The notes: generated by a model from the sequence alone, not told the origin. Numbered from the stretch's first letter, positions 53,212 to 62,880 are shown. The stretch: DNA of 64,000 nucleotides from Glaciecola sp965660625 (GCA_965660625.1 CBFIAR010000017.1:1-64000); one strand, 5' to 3'. Numbers and translations are program-made.

Positions 53212-54213
53212 TTGGCCGTTCATTGGTTCCCAGGGCATATGCATAAAGCCCTTAAAGAAATAAAAGAAGCGCTTAGTCAGGTAGATATTCTGATCGAAGT
53301 ACTGGATGCGCGTATTCCGTACTCAAGTGAAAATCCTGAAATAGCAAAAATTAGAGGAGATAAACCTTGCCTCAAAATTCTAAACAAGGCCGATTTAGCC
53401 GATCCTGAAACCACCGCTAAGTGGCAAGCGCATCTGGAAGCAGAAAGAGGGGTGAAAACCTTCACCACATCCACTGACAATACGGCAAAAAGTAAACAAA
53501 TTATAGACTTGATACGCAGAACTTGTGCACAAAAAGATGCGTCAGTTAAAACGATCAACGCAATGATAATGGGGATCCCCAATGTTGGAAAATCGACGCT
53601 TATCAATATTCTTGCCGATCGCGTTATCGCCAAAACAGGCAATGAGCCTGCCGTCACGAAAAATCAGCAGCGCATTAATTTAGGCAGTGGTATTGTTTTG
53701 TTTGACACTCCTGGCGTGCTGTGGCCCAAGCTTGAAAATCCAAACACCGGTTATCGGTTGGCTGCCTCAGGGGCAGTAAAAGACACGGCTATGGAATATG
53801 ACGATGTCGGTTTTTATGCCGCAGATTACTTAATTAAAGCGTATCCAGAATTGATGAAAGAGCGCTTTAAGATTGATGATTTACCGAATACAGAAATCGA
53901 TTTCTTAGAACTTGCCGCAGCGAAACGCGGTGCGCTAATGGCCGGTGGGCGAGTTAATTTGCATAAAATATGCGAAGTACTGATTAACGAATTACGCTCA
54001 GGAAAGCTAGGGCGGATAACGCTTGAAACACCAGAAATGCTGATCCAAGAAAAGCAAGAAATGGCGGATGCGGCAGCCAAGAAAGTGACGGATAAAGAAC
54101 AGCGTAAGCAAAAATTCAAAGATGGCTCTTTAACACCGGATAAAAAAGATAGAAAAGAAAAACGCGAGGAAAAAAGAGCGGAACAAAGTGCAAGGATGAA
54201 GAAACGCAAGTAG
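53212..54213 (+). CDS. Circularly permuted ribosome-biogenesis GTPase (YlqF/RbgA-like)
   Basis: 333 aa from a TTG at 53212 with AGGA 8 nt upstream; the protein then begins MAVHWFPGHMHKALKEI as in the family. GTPase motifs are in permuted order: G4 LNKADLAD, then G1 GIPNVGKSTLIN, then G3 DTPGVLWPK. The C-terminus is a lysine/glutamate-rich tail (about 275-333), unusual in length, likely an rRNA-binding extension. In Bacillus, RbgA matures the 50S subunit. Confidence 0.92.
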   Translation: MAVHWFPGHMHKALKEIKEALSQVDILIEVLDARIPYSSENPEIAKIRGDKPCLKILNKADLADPETTAKWQAHLEAERGVKTFTTSTDNTAKSKQIIDLIRRTCAQKDASVKTINAMIMGIPNVGKSTLINILADRVIAKTGNEPAVTKNQQRINLGSGIVLFDTPGVLWPKLENPNTGYRLAASGAVKDTAMEYDDVGFYAADYLIKAYPELMKERFKIDDLPNTEIDFLELAAAKRGALMAGGRVNLHKICEVLINELRSGKLGRITLETPEMLIQEKQEMADAAAKKVTDKEQRKQKFKDGSLTPDKKDRKEKREEKRAEQSARMKKRK

Positions 54214-54247
54214 CGCTTCATTCCTCTCTTCATTAAATTGGCTAGCG

Positions 54248-54299
54248 CAAAGAGCTAATACAAAGAGCTAATACAAAGAGCTAATACAAAGAGCTAGCG
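54248..54299. repeat. Four 13-bp tandem repeats across a gene end
   Basis: CAAAGAGCTAATA repeated three times perfectly, then CAAAGAGCTAGCG (54248-54299). The repeats cover the last six codons and stop of the M14 gene at 54281. The TAG comes from the repeat itself, so copy-number changes downstream of the first stop leave the protein unchanged. Confidence 0.92.
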
Positions 54300-55222
54300 A
54301 TAACATATTCCAATGCGCCGGTTATTGCTGCAACCTGCGCTTTAATGCAAATATCAGGCGTCGCATTAGGACTGTCGGGATAGACTTCTGTGGTGCTCAC
54401 ATAAATTGCGTCAGAAAAACCACCGCACAAAGACAATGGTTTTTTATCGTAGTTTATAACGCCAAACTGCGCAATCTTTGCGCCAATTATTCTGCCACTG
54501 CTGTCAGCCTCTGCAATGTGAGTAACTTGCTTTACTGCATCAATAATGGCAGTTTGAAAATCAGGCTGGGGACGAGCACTATCACCAACGGTATAAAACC
54601 CATCAGGAATCTCCCAAAGACCATGTTCAATGGCATCTCGTGCGGCTAATGCAGGGCGAAACTCGGAGTTATCGGTGTCAGTGGTTTCATGCAAATCAAT
54701 ATGCATGATGATATCTAAGCCTAAGTTATTCACACACGTCATTGCAAGAATAGCTTCGTCTGCTGGGCCCTCAGTATAAAATGACCGATTCGGATCAATG
54801 GCATACGGATTCCAACGATTGATAGTTTCATAAGCCCATGGGCTAATACAAGGTAAGACCAACACGTTGACTTTGTCTGCATAACTACTTGCCACATTTT
54901 CAATGAAATCTAAAGCACCAAGGACACCGCTCGTTTCATAGCCATGCACACCGCCTGTTACTAAAATGGTGGCACGTTCATTATCAAACTTACCTACTTT
55001 AACGCAATATAGTGGATAATCAGAGAAGCCTAAATGTGCGTACTCTAGGTCCCCATATTGTATTAACTCGTATTCACTTTTATTCAGTGCTAACAGCCTT
55101 TGCTCAACGTCGTCAAAATAGCTTCGTTTTTTACTCTGTGCTGATAACCACTGTCGCTTCTCATCTGTTTCCCAAGCTCTGCCTGGGGTGCCAATCGGAT
55201 AGTCCGGATCTTGAGTTGTCAT
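54281..55222 (-). CDS. M14-family zinc peptidase / deacylase-like enzyme
   Basis: 313 aa, no signal peptide, so cytosolic. Zinc motif TGGVHGYETSGVLGALDFIE (His-x-x-Glu near 92-95), third ligand in MHIDLHETTDTD, NPYAIDPNRSF (substrate-binding Asn-Arg type), and a likely catalytic Glu in VYVSTTEVYPDSP. It belongs to the M14 (succinylglutamate desuccinylase/carboxypeptidase-like) group. The substrate is unknown. Different subfamily from the exported peptidase at 15974. Confidence 0.83.
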   Translation of the reverse strand: MTTQDPDYPIGTPGRAWETDEKRQWLSAQSKKRSYFDDVEQRLLALNKSEYELIQYGDLEYAHLGFSDYPLYCVKVGKFDNERATILVTGGVHGYETSGVLGALDFIENVASSYADKVNVLVLPCISPWAYETINRWNPYAIDPNRSFYTEGPADEAILAMTCVNNLGLDIIMHIDLHETTDTDNSEFRPALAARDAIEHGLWEIPDGFYTVGDSARPQPDFQTAIIDAVKQVTHIAEADSSGRIIGAKIAQFGVINYDKKPLSLCGGFSDAIYVSTTEVYPDSPNATPDICIKAQVAAITGALEYVIASSLY

Positions 55223-55237
55223 GTATTATTTGGTTTC

Positions 55238-55465
55238 CTATTTTAGATCTGCAAATTGTTTATTTAAAGAATACTTTTCATCAGTCACTATGCGTTCGAG
55301 TGTCGCAATGCGCTCATTCATCTTTTGAATTTGTAGCTGCATATCATCACGCTCTGCTTTATTGTATTGGTTAGCGTCTTTGTGCTTTTTATTGGATAAG
55401 GTAGAAATAATACTGGTTATGCCGCCCACAACAATCGCTACAATAAAAATCGCTGTTAAATTCAT
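55238..55465 (-). CDS. PspB-like single-span membrane protein
   Basis: 75 aa. One N-terminal membrane helix (LTAIFIVAIVVGGITSIIS) is followed by a charged coiled coil with the PspB-like ending MNERIATLERIVTDEKYSLNKQFADL. In phage-shock systems PspB works with PspC and PspA, but none of these is in the window, so it may be a stand-alone relative. It is 15 bp upstream of the M14 gene and probably co-transcribed, with AGGAGA before the ATG. Confidence 0.75.
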   Translation of the reverse strand: MNLTAIFIVAIVVGGITSIISTLSNKKHKDANQYNKAERDDMQLQIQKMNERIATLERIVTDEKYSLNKQFADLK

Positions 55466-55984
55466 TCTGATTCTCCTATTTTAGTTTTTTCGATAAGCAA
55501 AGTCACTTTCGGTCTGCAATAGCTCATCACGGTTTTGATAATTTCAATTACGCACAAATATCGATACCGTTTGCACATCATTGCCACTCATAGTAGGTAG
55601 TTGATGCCGACTAATAAAGTTTTATGTGCATACGGTAGACACTTTTCTACCCTAGTGCAAATATGTTGGTGTACACATTACATGCCTTCATTGCTCAAAT
55701 CGCGCTGATTTTAGCCGCACTCGTAAGCATATTTTCATGATGAACCTTGCATTCGATAAGAGCGTCTGCAAAAGCTTTGCCAGAAATTAAAATCAATTAA
55801 ATCATATGCTTAAGTTTTTAATAAGTAATATGACGCTTTTTTCCTTAGCGAAAAGACTAACAATAGGTGAATTTGACCAATCTTAAGTAGCTATTTATCA
55901 ATGCTTTTTAGTATCATAAGCCGCTTCAATTGAATTGTTACCAAACGCTCTTGTGCAATATTTATCTGACTAAGCGATATATAA
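55466..55984. other. 519-bp AT-rich intergenic region
   Basis: A divergent region between the PspB-like gene and tadA. No open frame with recognisable family features, no repeats and no strong hairpin were seen. A promoter-like TTGTGC ... ATATAT pair directly before the tadA ATG would give a leaderless message or imply a later tadA start. Confidence 0.45.
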
Positions 55985-56620
55985 ATGACAAATACTGACA
56001 AAGCGCAGCTATCAGCCAGTGCGCAAACTGCATCTAGCTCACTAATCCAAAGTACAAAAAAGAGTAATCAGCAGCCAAAAAATAGCGCTAAGAGTAGCCA
56101 AAAGAGCAACCAAAAAAGTGCTGTTACAGTGCGCGATTGGTTCGACGATGGCAGCAATGAAGTCGATGCGTCATACATGCGTCAAGCTATGTTGTTAGCG
56201 CAGAAAGCACAGGCTTTAGGAGAAGTGCCAGTCGGTGCTATTGTGGTTATAGATTCGCTTATCATTGGGCAAGGGTATAACCAATCAATTACGACCCACG
56301 ACCCATCAGCTCATGCCGAAATGCTCGCTATGAAAGAAGCCGCCAAAAACCTACAAAACTATAGACTCGTCGATGCTACACTCTATGTAACGCTAGAGCC
56401 TTGCCCTATGTGTGCAGGCCTTTTAGTTCACGGGCGAGTGAAGCGTATTGTATTTGGTGCATACGATAAAAAAACGGGAGCGACAGGCACGGTAATGAAC
56501 CTTGTTCAACACAAGTCATTGAATCACAATATAGAGGTTACTGGAGGTTGTTTGCAGCAGGAATGCAGTGCGCAAATTTCAGATTTTTTCAAACAGAGAA
56601 GAGGGCAGAAAAGGCGCTAA
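55985..56620 (+). CDS. tadA: tRNA-specific adenosine deaminase TadA, extended N-terminus
   Basis: 211 aa (E. coli 167). It deaminates A34 of tRNA-Arg to inosine. The catalytic core starts near residue 60 (DASYMRQAMLLAQKAQALGE); zinc site HAEMLAM (His, catalytic Glu) and PCPMCAG (two Cys), plus ATLYVTLEPC. The first 55 residues are a low-complexity Ser/Lys/Gln/Asn tail not found in the E. coli enzyme. There is no clear ribosome site at 55985, so the true start may be further in; the core is unaffected. Confidence 0.93.
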   Translation: MTNTDKAQLSASAQTASSSLIQSTKKSNQQPKNSAKSSQKSNQKSAVTVRDWFDDGSNEVDASYMRQAMLLAQKAQALGEVPVGAIVVIDSLIIGQGYNQSITTHDPSAHAEMLAMKEAAKNLQNYRLVDATLYVTLEPCPMCAGLLVHGRVKRIVFGAYDKKTGATGTVMNLVQHKSLNHNIEVTGGCLQQECSAQISDFFKQRRGQKRR

Positions 56621-56621
56621 G

Positions 56622-56774
56622 TTAACTTGCTTGACTCCACTCTTCTTTAAGTTCTGTCAGGGCAAATTGCTTACGACGCGCCATTACTTTTTGATGCATT
56701 CTTTTTAGCATCGTTCTGCGTTGGTTATTGGCTCTCAGTCGACGAGATGCGGTAAAACTTTTATTTCTTTTCAT
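56622..56774 (-). CDS. Small highly basic protein
   Basis: 50 aa from the ATG at 56774 (GAGAGAG just upstream); 19 of the 50 are Lys, Arg or His by eye (MKRNKSFTASRRLRANNQRR...KVMARRKQF). Not recognised. The composition resembles small ribosome- or RNA-associated proteins. It is convergent with tadA, with the stops one base apart. A longer frame to 56849 exists but its extra part is hydrophobic and lacks a ribosome site. Confidence 0.5.
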   Translation of the reverse strand: MKRNKSFTASRRLRANNQRRTMLKRMHQKVMARRKQFALTELKEEWSQAS

Positions 56775-57003
56775 ATCTCTCTCATAGTTGTGATTAATAG
56801 TAATTATCAGTAACAATTGGCTTAGCAGCGACAGGCGAGCATATGTCATGTGTTCAACCGCTTATTGACGCCGCGCTGTTGATTTCTCATCGCTTTATTT
56901 GTGCTTCAACCTTTGTATTTTTAAGTGAAGAACATCTCCAAACAAAAATAAGATAACAATTATTAACTAAAGTTCAAACTAACGGCGATAACTAAAGCAC
57001 CTT

Positions 57004-57074
57004 TTACAGTAAAGCTATTCACAGTACGGCAATTTACAGTACAGCAATTGACAGCATAGCAAGTTACAGCAATT
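57004..57074. repeat. 15-bp imperfect tandem repeats
   Basis: Five units of the pattern TTTACAGTACAGCAA (starts about 57004, 57018, 57033, 57048, 57063) lie in the gap downstream of mltF. No function is apparent. Confidence 0.8.
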
Positions 57075-57138
57075 ATTAGACCAATTTGATGACATTTAAA
57101 TGACGGATCGGTGACAGGGACGTTAATCTTTGTTTTCT

Positions 57139-58686
57139 TCAGCTTTCTTCAGGTATTTTTTCTAAGGCAATATCAGCAGTTGTACGCTGGCTATTTTCAA
57201 GCTCGGCCTCATCTAATCGGTCCTCTGGATCGATAGGTAAATCCTCGACAGTAGGTAGCTCAGTTTGATCCTCTAGCCAAATCAAGGTGTCATAATAACG
57301 GCGAATGTTGTCTACGTAATTAACCGCTTCGTCTCCGCGCGCATAGCCATACCTTGTGGATTTATAAAACTTCTTTTGCCTAAGTAATGGTAAATGTTTT
57401 TTTACGTCTACCCATAAGTCGGGGTTATAACCTTGGCCTTCGGTTATTTTCCGAGCATCTTCTAAGTGCCCTAAACCTACGTTGTATGCGGCCAATGCCA
57501 TCCATGTTCTATCCGGATACTGAATGCGTGCCGGTATTCTGCGCAACAAACTACTGAAGTACCTTGAACCGCCGCTGATACTTTGTTCAGCATCAATGCG
57601 TGAGGTTACGTTCATGTCCTTTGCGGTACCTAACGTCAACATCATCATGCCACGGACACCTGTTGGTGACTTTGCTCTTGGTTTCCAATGACTTTCTTGG
57701 TAGCTCATAGCCGCAAGCAAGCGCCAGTCATTTTCACCGGCGTAAGCGTCAAATAACTCTCGGTATGTTGGTAACGTTCGGTCGACAGCCCTCATAAATG
57801 CGCGCGTATCAACATAATCGAAGGTTTGAATGTGACCAAAGTATTTATCTTCAAGGGCACTCAAGAAACCACTCTTTTGAATACTGCCAAAGTATTCAAT
57901 TAATGCTGCCCGCAATGAATCGTCGGTATCTTTATTCAGTAGCCATCCAATTTGCAAGGTATCTGTAACGGAAAACCCTATACCAAGATTGGGGTATCGT
58001 CTGCGCACAACAGCTAAGATATTGGAGTCAGAAATGGTGTAGTCTAATTCGTCTTTTGAGACCATTTCTAACAATTCTTCAATGTCTTTTTCATCCGTTT
58101 CATGCCAAAAAATCGCATCACCTTCGTCAATTAAAGAAACCAAAGGTTCACGATAAAGTTCATTGGCTACAATCGTGAGGTCGCCCTCTAGCTGCCGTAT
58201 GTCTCGCGGGCGATCTTCGCCTTTTTTATATACCAACTCAAAATTAACCGATTGGTAAGCAGGGCCAAAACGATATTTTACTTTGCGTTGTTCTGTCAGC
58301 GTAACATTAGCAGCAATTAGGTCAACCTGGTGATTGTCTAACTGTGGAAGTAACTCGCGGTAAGAATAATACGGATAAACTTCTAATCTTACCCCCATGA
58401 AGTCAGCAAAACCTTGGGCTAATTCAAATTCGAATCCTTCGGGCGAGTTGGAACCGTTATAATAGGTTGTTCTCCCGTAAACTGAGCCTACTTTCAATAC
58501 ACCCGACTCTAGAATGGCGCTTAATGATGAAGATGGTTTCGGCTGAGAACAGCTACTTAGGGCTAAAAATGCGAAAGCACAAAATAAAAAAGCAACTATC
58601 CTTCTGAATTGCTTGGTTATTTTGTGTTTAGATAACGGCGAACCGATAGTGCTCATTAGCGATAATATCTGCGTTTTTGATTTCAT
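57139..58686 (-). CDS. mltF: Membrane-bound lytic murein transglycosylase F
   Basis: 515 aa from the ATG at 58686 (AGGATTT directly upstream; E. coli 518). Cleaves peptidoglycan to 1,6-anhydro products. N-terminal hydrophobic segment ends in a lipobox-like LALSSC. Then a solute-binding-protein-3 domain (LKVGSVYGRTTYYNG to about 270) and a C-terminal SLT domain with catalytic Glu in SYQESHWKPRA and GVRGMMMLTLGTAKDM. Divergent from purL as in E. coli. Confidence 0.93.
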   Translation of the reverse strand: MKSKTQILSLMSTIGSPLSKHKITKQFRRIVAFLFCAFAFLALSSCSQPKPSSSLSAILESGVLKVGSVYGRTTYYNGSNSPEGFEFELAQGFADFMGVRLEVYPYYSYRELLPQLDNHQVDLIAANVTLTEQRKVKYRFGPAYQSVNFELVYKKGEDRPRDIRQLEGDLTIVANELYREPLVSLIDEGDAIFWHETDEKDIEELLEMVSKDELDYTISDSNILAVVRRRYPNLGIGFSVTDTLQIGWLLNKDTDDSLRAALIEYFGSIQKSGFLSALEDKYFGHIQTFDYVDTRAFMRAVDRTLPTYRELFDAYAGENDWRLLAAMSYQESHWKPRAKSPTGVRGMMMLTLGTAKDMNVTSRIDAEQSISGGSRYFSSLLRRIPARIQYPDRTWMALAAYNVGLGHLEDARKITEGQGYNPDLWVDVKKHLPLLRQKKFYKSTRYGYARGDEAVNYVDNIRRYYDTLIWLEDQTELPTVEDLPIDPEDRLDEAELENSQRTTADIALEKIPEES

Positions 58687-58765
58687 AAATCCTATTGTGA
58701 CGAAATTTACGCAAAGCATCCAGTAAGTTATTGCAAAAAAAATAAAATTCTACCAACATCATCAC

Positions 58766-58794
58766 TTATCAACCGCCTGCTTTTGCTCTATAAT
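58766..58794 (+). promoter_or_regulatory. purL promoter
   Basis: TTATCA (58766-58771), 17-bp spacer, perfect TATAAT (58789-58794). The predicted start near 58801 rules out translation from the in-frame ATG at 58783 and supports the start at 58867. No clear PurR palindrome was seen. Confidence 0.7.
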
Positions 58795-58866
58795 CTGCCG
58801 CCAATTGCTGACCTTAGTCTTTGCTCGCAACAATCCACATTGCGGCCTCAAATTGGTACCCTAATT

Positions 58867-61800
58867 ATGTTAATGCTTCGCGGCTCATCTGCTCTCTCTT
58901 CATTTAAACAAGACAAACTATTAGCGCAATTTGCTGCACAAGGTATCGGTGTATCGAGTGTACATGCTCAGTACGTGCATTTCGTTGATACCCAAAGCGA
59001 GTTAAACCAAGCAGAAACGGCAGTACTCACGCAACTTTTGACGTATGGACCGAGTAGCGAGAAGATTGATACTTCAGGATATTTAGTCCTAGTAACGCCT
59101 CGTCCCGGTACTATTTCTCCGTGGGCATCAAAGGCGACAGATATTGCTAAAAACTCAGGTTTAGTAAAAATACACAGAATAGAACGCGGTATTGCGTATT
59201 ACATTGATTTAACCGATACCCATGCTGAATTCCCAGCCCTTGCTGCTCCCCTTCACGATCGTATGACTCAAGCGGTGTTTGCTGAGCTTGAAAGTGCACA
59301 GCAGTTGTTTATACAAACCGACGCAAAGCCTTTTTCTTCAGTGCCTATTATCGAAGAAGGGAAGGCTGCGTTAGAAACTGCAAATAGAAAGCTGGGGCTC
59401 GCCTTAGCCGATGATGAAGTTGACTATTTGTTCGACAGTTTTATAAAGCTAGGCCGCAACCCTAACGACATCGAACTTTACATGTTCGCACAAGCCAATA
59501 GTGAACATTGCCGACATAAAATATTTAATGCCGACTGGACAATCGATGGCGAAGTGCAGCCCAAATCACTGTTCAAAATGATCAAAAATACGTTTGAAGT
59601 ATCCAGTGATTTCGTGCACAGCGCGTATAAGGATAACGCAGCGGTAATGGAAGGCTGGGCAGCGGGGCGTTTTTATCCTGATGCGACAACCCAAGCATAT
59701 GATTACCATCATCAAGATATTGATATTCTGATGAAGGTTGAAACTCATAATCACCCAACTGCTATCTCACCCTTTGCAGGCGCGGCAACCGGTTCTGGTG
59801 GTGAAATTCGAGATGAAGGCGCAACTGGGCGAGGTTCCAAACCCAAAGCAGGTCTTGTTGGCTTCACGGTATCAAATTTAAATATACCAACGTTGCCACA
59901 ACCTTGGGAAGTGCATTACGGTAAGCCAGAGCGCATCGTCACTGCGCTGGATATTATGCTTGAAGGCCCTCTCGGCGGCGCCGCGTTCAACAATGAATTT
60001 GGGCGTCCAAATATATTGGGTTACTTTAGAACCTTCGAGCAGAAAGTTGATAGCTTCAATGGCGAAGAAGTACGCGGTTACCATAAGCCCATTATGCTGG
60101 CAGGGGGCCTCGGAAACATTAAAAAAGACCATATTCAAAAAGCAGAGATAACGGTTGGTGCCAAGCTAATCGCACTGGGGGGGCCCGCAATGAATATCGG
60201 TCTTGGTGGCGGTGCTGCTTCATCCGTAGCTTCTGGTGAGAGTAATGCGGATCTTGATTTTGCTTCAGTACAACGTGAAAACCCAGAAATGGAAAGACGT
60301 TGTCAGGAGGTGATTGATAAGTGCTGGCAACTCGGCGATGACAATCCCATTCAGTTTATTCATGATGTTGGCGCAGGAGGCCTGTCGAACGCTTTCCCTG
60401 AGCTCGTGAATGACGCAGATCGCGGCGGTGTATTTGAACTTCGCAATGTGCCGAATGACGAACCGGGTATGTCTCCGCTGGAGATTTGGTGCAATGAATC
60501 CCAAGAACGCTATGTGATGTCAGTTGCTCCTGAAAACTTGGCTTTGTTTACCGCAATTTGTCAGCGAGAAAGAGCACCTTTCGCCGTTGTTGGTGAAGCA
60601 ACTCGCGAGCAGCACTTAACCTTGAGTGACAAGAAATTCGGCAACAAGCCGATTGATATGCCTTTAGATGTATTGTTGGGTAAACCCCCGAAAATGAGCA
60701 AAGACGTTGTCTCTTCCACCGCAAAAGGGGACGTTTTTGACACCACTACAATTGATATCCAAGATGCGATAACACGCGTTTTGCAGTTGCCCACGGTTGC
60801 TGATAAAACATTCTTGATTACCATTGGCGATCGTTCTGTTACCGGAATGGTGTCGCGCGATCAAATGGTAGGTCCTTGGCAGGTGCCAGTGTCAGACGTG
60901 GCGGTAACGACCTCTGCGTTTGATACTTATCATGGTGAAGCAATGTCAATTGGTGAACGCACGCCGGTCGCATTATTAAACCATGCGGCGTCTGCAAGGC
61001 TAGCTGTAGCGGAATCGTTGACCAACATTGCGGGCACTAATATTGGTGATATCAAGCGCATCAAGCTGTCTGCAAACTGGATGTCTGCGTCAAATCATCC
61101 CGGTGAAGATGCCGGTTTATATGCCGCAGTCAAAGCCATTGGCGAAGAGTTATGTCCGGCACTTGGCTTAACGATTCCGGTAGGTAAAGATTCAATGTCG
61201 ATGAAAACGGCATGGCAAGAAAATGGCGAAGATAAAGCGGTTACCTCGCCACTTTCTCTGGTGATAACCGCGTTTGGCGCTGTCAAAGATGTGCGTAAAA
61301 CGATTACGCCGCAGCTGCGTTTACCTTGCGTAACTGAGCGAGCGGCCGAAGCGCCAAATTCAAATAAGCCACAAAAGCGTCAAGCAAATGGCGGCAGTTT
61401 GATGCTAATAGATTTAGGCAATAAGCAAAATCGCATGGGCGGTTCTTGTTTGGCGCAGGTTTATGGGCAATTAGGACAAATGACACCTGACGTTGATTCT
61501 CCTGCGCAACTAAAATCCTTTTATTTATTAATGCAAGAATTGGTCGAAAAAGAGTTAATTACTGCATACCACGATCGCTCTGACGGTGGCTTGTTTACTA
61601 CCATCGTTGAAATGGCGTTTGCTGGTAAAGTTGGTGCTGAAATTGACATTACAGGATTAGGTGACGACGTCGCTTCGATATTATTCAGTGAAGAATTGGG
61701 CGCAGTCATTCAAGTGTCACAAAGCGCTGAAGAGCGTGTTTTGGCACTCGCTAAAAACTATGAATTAAGTGAGCTAATTCACAACATCGGTACCGTGACT

Positions 61801-62808
61801 GCAGACGATATGATTTGCTTCTCAAATGCAGGCAAAGATGTCGTCAAAAATACCCGTACTCACTACCGTACTCTATGGTCAAGCACTACATTTGCAATGC
61901 AAACCCTGCGCGATAATCCTAGCTGTGCGAAGCAAGAGCATGAGGCCAAACGCGACCCAGAGAATCCAGGCTTACACAGTTTACTGACCTTCGACAGTCA
62001 TAAAGATATTACGGCACCCTTTATTAATACTGGGCGTAAACCAGAGATTGCGATATTACGTGAACAAGGCGTTAACTCGCATGTTGAAATGGCCGCAGCA
62101 TTCCATCGTGCCGGCTTTACCCCAATTGATGTGCATATGAGTGACATGTTAGCTGGACGCAGCCTGGATAATTTCGCGGGTTTAGTTGCCTGTGGCGGCT
62201 TTAGTTATGGTGACGTGCTCGGAGCAGGCGAGGGGTGGGCTAAGTCAATTCTATTTAATGAACAGGTAAAAGCCACATTCAAAGCGTTCTTTGAGCGCAA
62301 CAGCACCTTTTCTTTAGGCGTCTGCAACGGTTGTCAAATGCTGTCAAATTTGAAGTCTTTGATACCCGGTGCTGAACATTGGCCACATTTTGTAACTAAC
62401 CAGTCAGAACGTTTTGAAGCGCGTGTTGCCATGGTTGAAGTTGCTGATTCACCGTCCGTATTTTTAACAGGAATGCAGGGTTCTCGTATGCCAATAGCTG
62501 TTTCTCACGGTGAAGGTCGCGCAGAATTCAAACTCGATAATCAGATATCAATGTTGAAGAATGAAAGCCAGATTGCGCTGCGCTTCGTGGATAACTATGG
62601 ACGCGTAACAACCGACTATCCAGCAAACCCGAATGGTTCAGAACAGGGTATTACAGGATTAACGTCGTTAGATGGCCGCAGTACTATTATGATGCCGCAC
62701 CCAGAACGGGTGTTCAGAACCGTTAGTAACTCATGGCGCCCTGACGAGTGGAAAGAGGACGGCCCATGGATGCGCATGTTCAGAAACGCGCGGGTTTTCG
62801 TTGGCTAG
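58867..62808 (+). CDS. purL: Phosphoribosylformylglycinamidine synthase
   Basis: 1313 aa (E. coli 1295). Large single-chain FGAM synthase of purine synthesis. It starts MLMLRGSSALSSFKQDKLL as in the family. FGAM-synthase core: ANSEHCRHKIFNADW, VETHNHPTAISPFAGAATGSGGEIRDEGATGRG, and HDVGAGGLSNAFPELVND. C-terminal class I glutaminase with the nucleophile in LGVCNGCQMLSNL, plus MPHPERVFR. It ends in a strong terminator. Confidence 0.97.
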   Translation: MLMLRGSSALSSFKQDKLLAQFAAQGIGVSSVHAQYVHFVDTQSELNQAETAVLTQLLTYGPSSEKIDTSGYLVLVTPRPGTISPWASKATDIAKNSGLVKIHRIERGIAYYIDLTDTHAEFPALAAPLHDRMTQAVFAELESAQQLFIQTDAKPFSSVPIIEEGKAALETANRKLGLALADDEVDYLFDSFIKLGRNPNDIELYMFAQANSEHCRHKIFNADWTIDGEVQPKSLFKMIKNTFEVSSDFVHSAYKDNAAVMEGWAAGRFYPDATTQAYDYHHQDIDILMKVETHNHPTAISPFAGAATGSGGEIRDEGATGRGSKPKAGLVGFTVSNLNIPTLPQPWEVHYGKPERIVTALDIMLEGPLGGAAFNNEFGRPNILGYFRTFEQKVDSFNGEEVRGYHKPIMLAGGLGNIKKDHIQKAEITVGAKLIALGGPAMNIGLGGGAASSVASGESNADLDFASVQRENPEMERRCQEVIDKCWQLGDDNPIQFIHDVGAGGLSNAFPELVNDADRGGVFELRNVPNDEPGMSPLEIWCNESQERYVMSVAPENLALFTAICQRERAPFAVVGEATREQHLTLSDKKFGNKPIDMPLDVLLGKPPKMSKDVVSSTAKGDVFDTTTIDIQDAITRVLQLPTVADKTFLITIGDRSVTGMVSRDQMVGPWQVPVSDVAVTTSAFDTYHGEAMSIGERTPVALLNHAASARLAVAESLTNIAGTNIGDIKRIKLSANWMSASNHPGEDAGLYAAVKAIGEELCPALGLTIPVGKDSMSMKTAWQENGEDKAVTSPLSLVITAFGAVKDVRKTITPQLRLPCVTERAAEAPNSNKPQKRQANGGSLMLIDLGNKQNRMGGSCLAQVYGQLGQMTPDVDSPAQLKSFYLLMQELVEKELITAYHDRSDGGLFTTIVEMAFAGKVGAEIDITGLGDDVASILFSEELGAVIQVSQSAEERVLALAKNYELSELIHNIGTVTADDMICFSNAGKDVVKNTRTHYRTLWSSTTFAMQTLRDNPSCAKQEHEAKRDPENPGLHSLLTFDSHKDITAPFINTGRKPEIAILREQGVNSHVEMAAAFHRAGFTPIDVHMSDMLAGRSLDNFAGLVACGGFSYGDVLGAGEGWAKSILFNEQVKATFKAFFERNSTFSLGVCNGCQMLSNLKSLIPGAEHWPHFVTNQSERFEARVAMVEVADSPSVFLTGMQGSRMPIAVSHGEGRAEFKLDNQISMLKNESQIALRFVDNYGRVTTDYPANPNGSEQGITGLTSLDGRSTIMMPHPERVFRTVSNSWRPDEWKEDGPWMRMFRNARVFVG

Positions 62809-62837
62809 TGTGTATTTGAAAATCTGACCGTTGAACG

Positions 62838-62880
62838 ATCGGTTAGCGGAAGAGCTGCTAACCGAATCGTCGATTTTTTT
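62838..62880 (+). terminator. purL terminator
   Basis: Stem CGGTTAGC / GCTAACCG (extended by GAT/ATC) followed by a spacer and TTTTTTT. It overlaps the stop codon of the convergent smrA. Confidence 0.8.
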
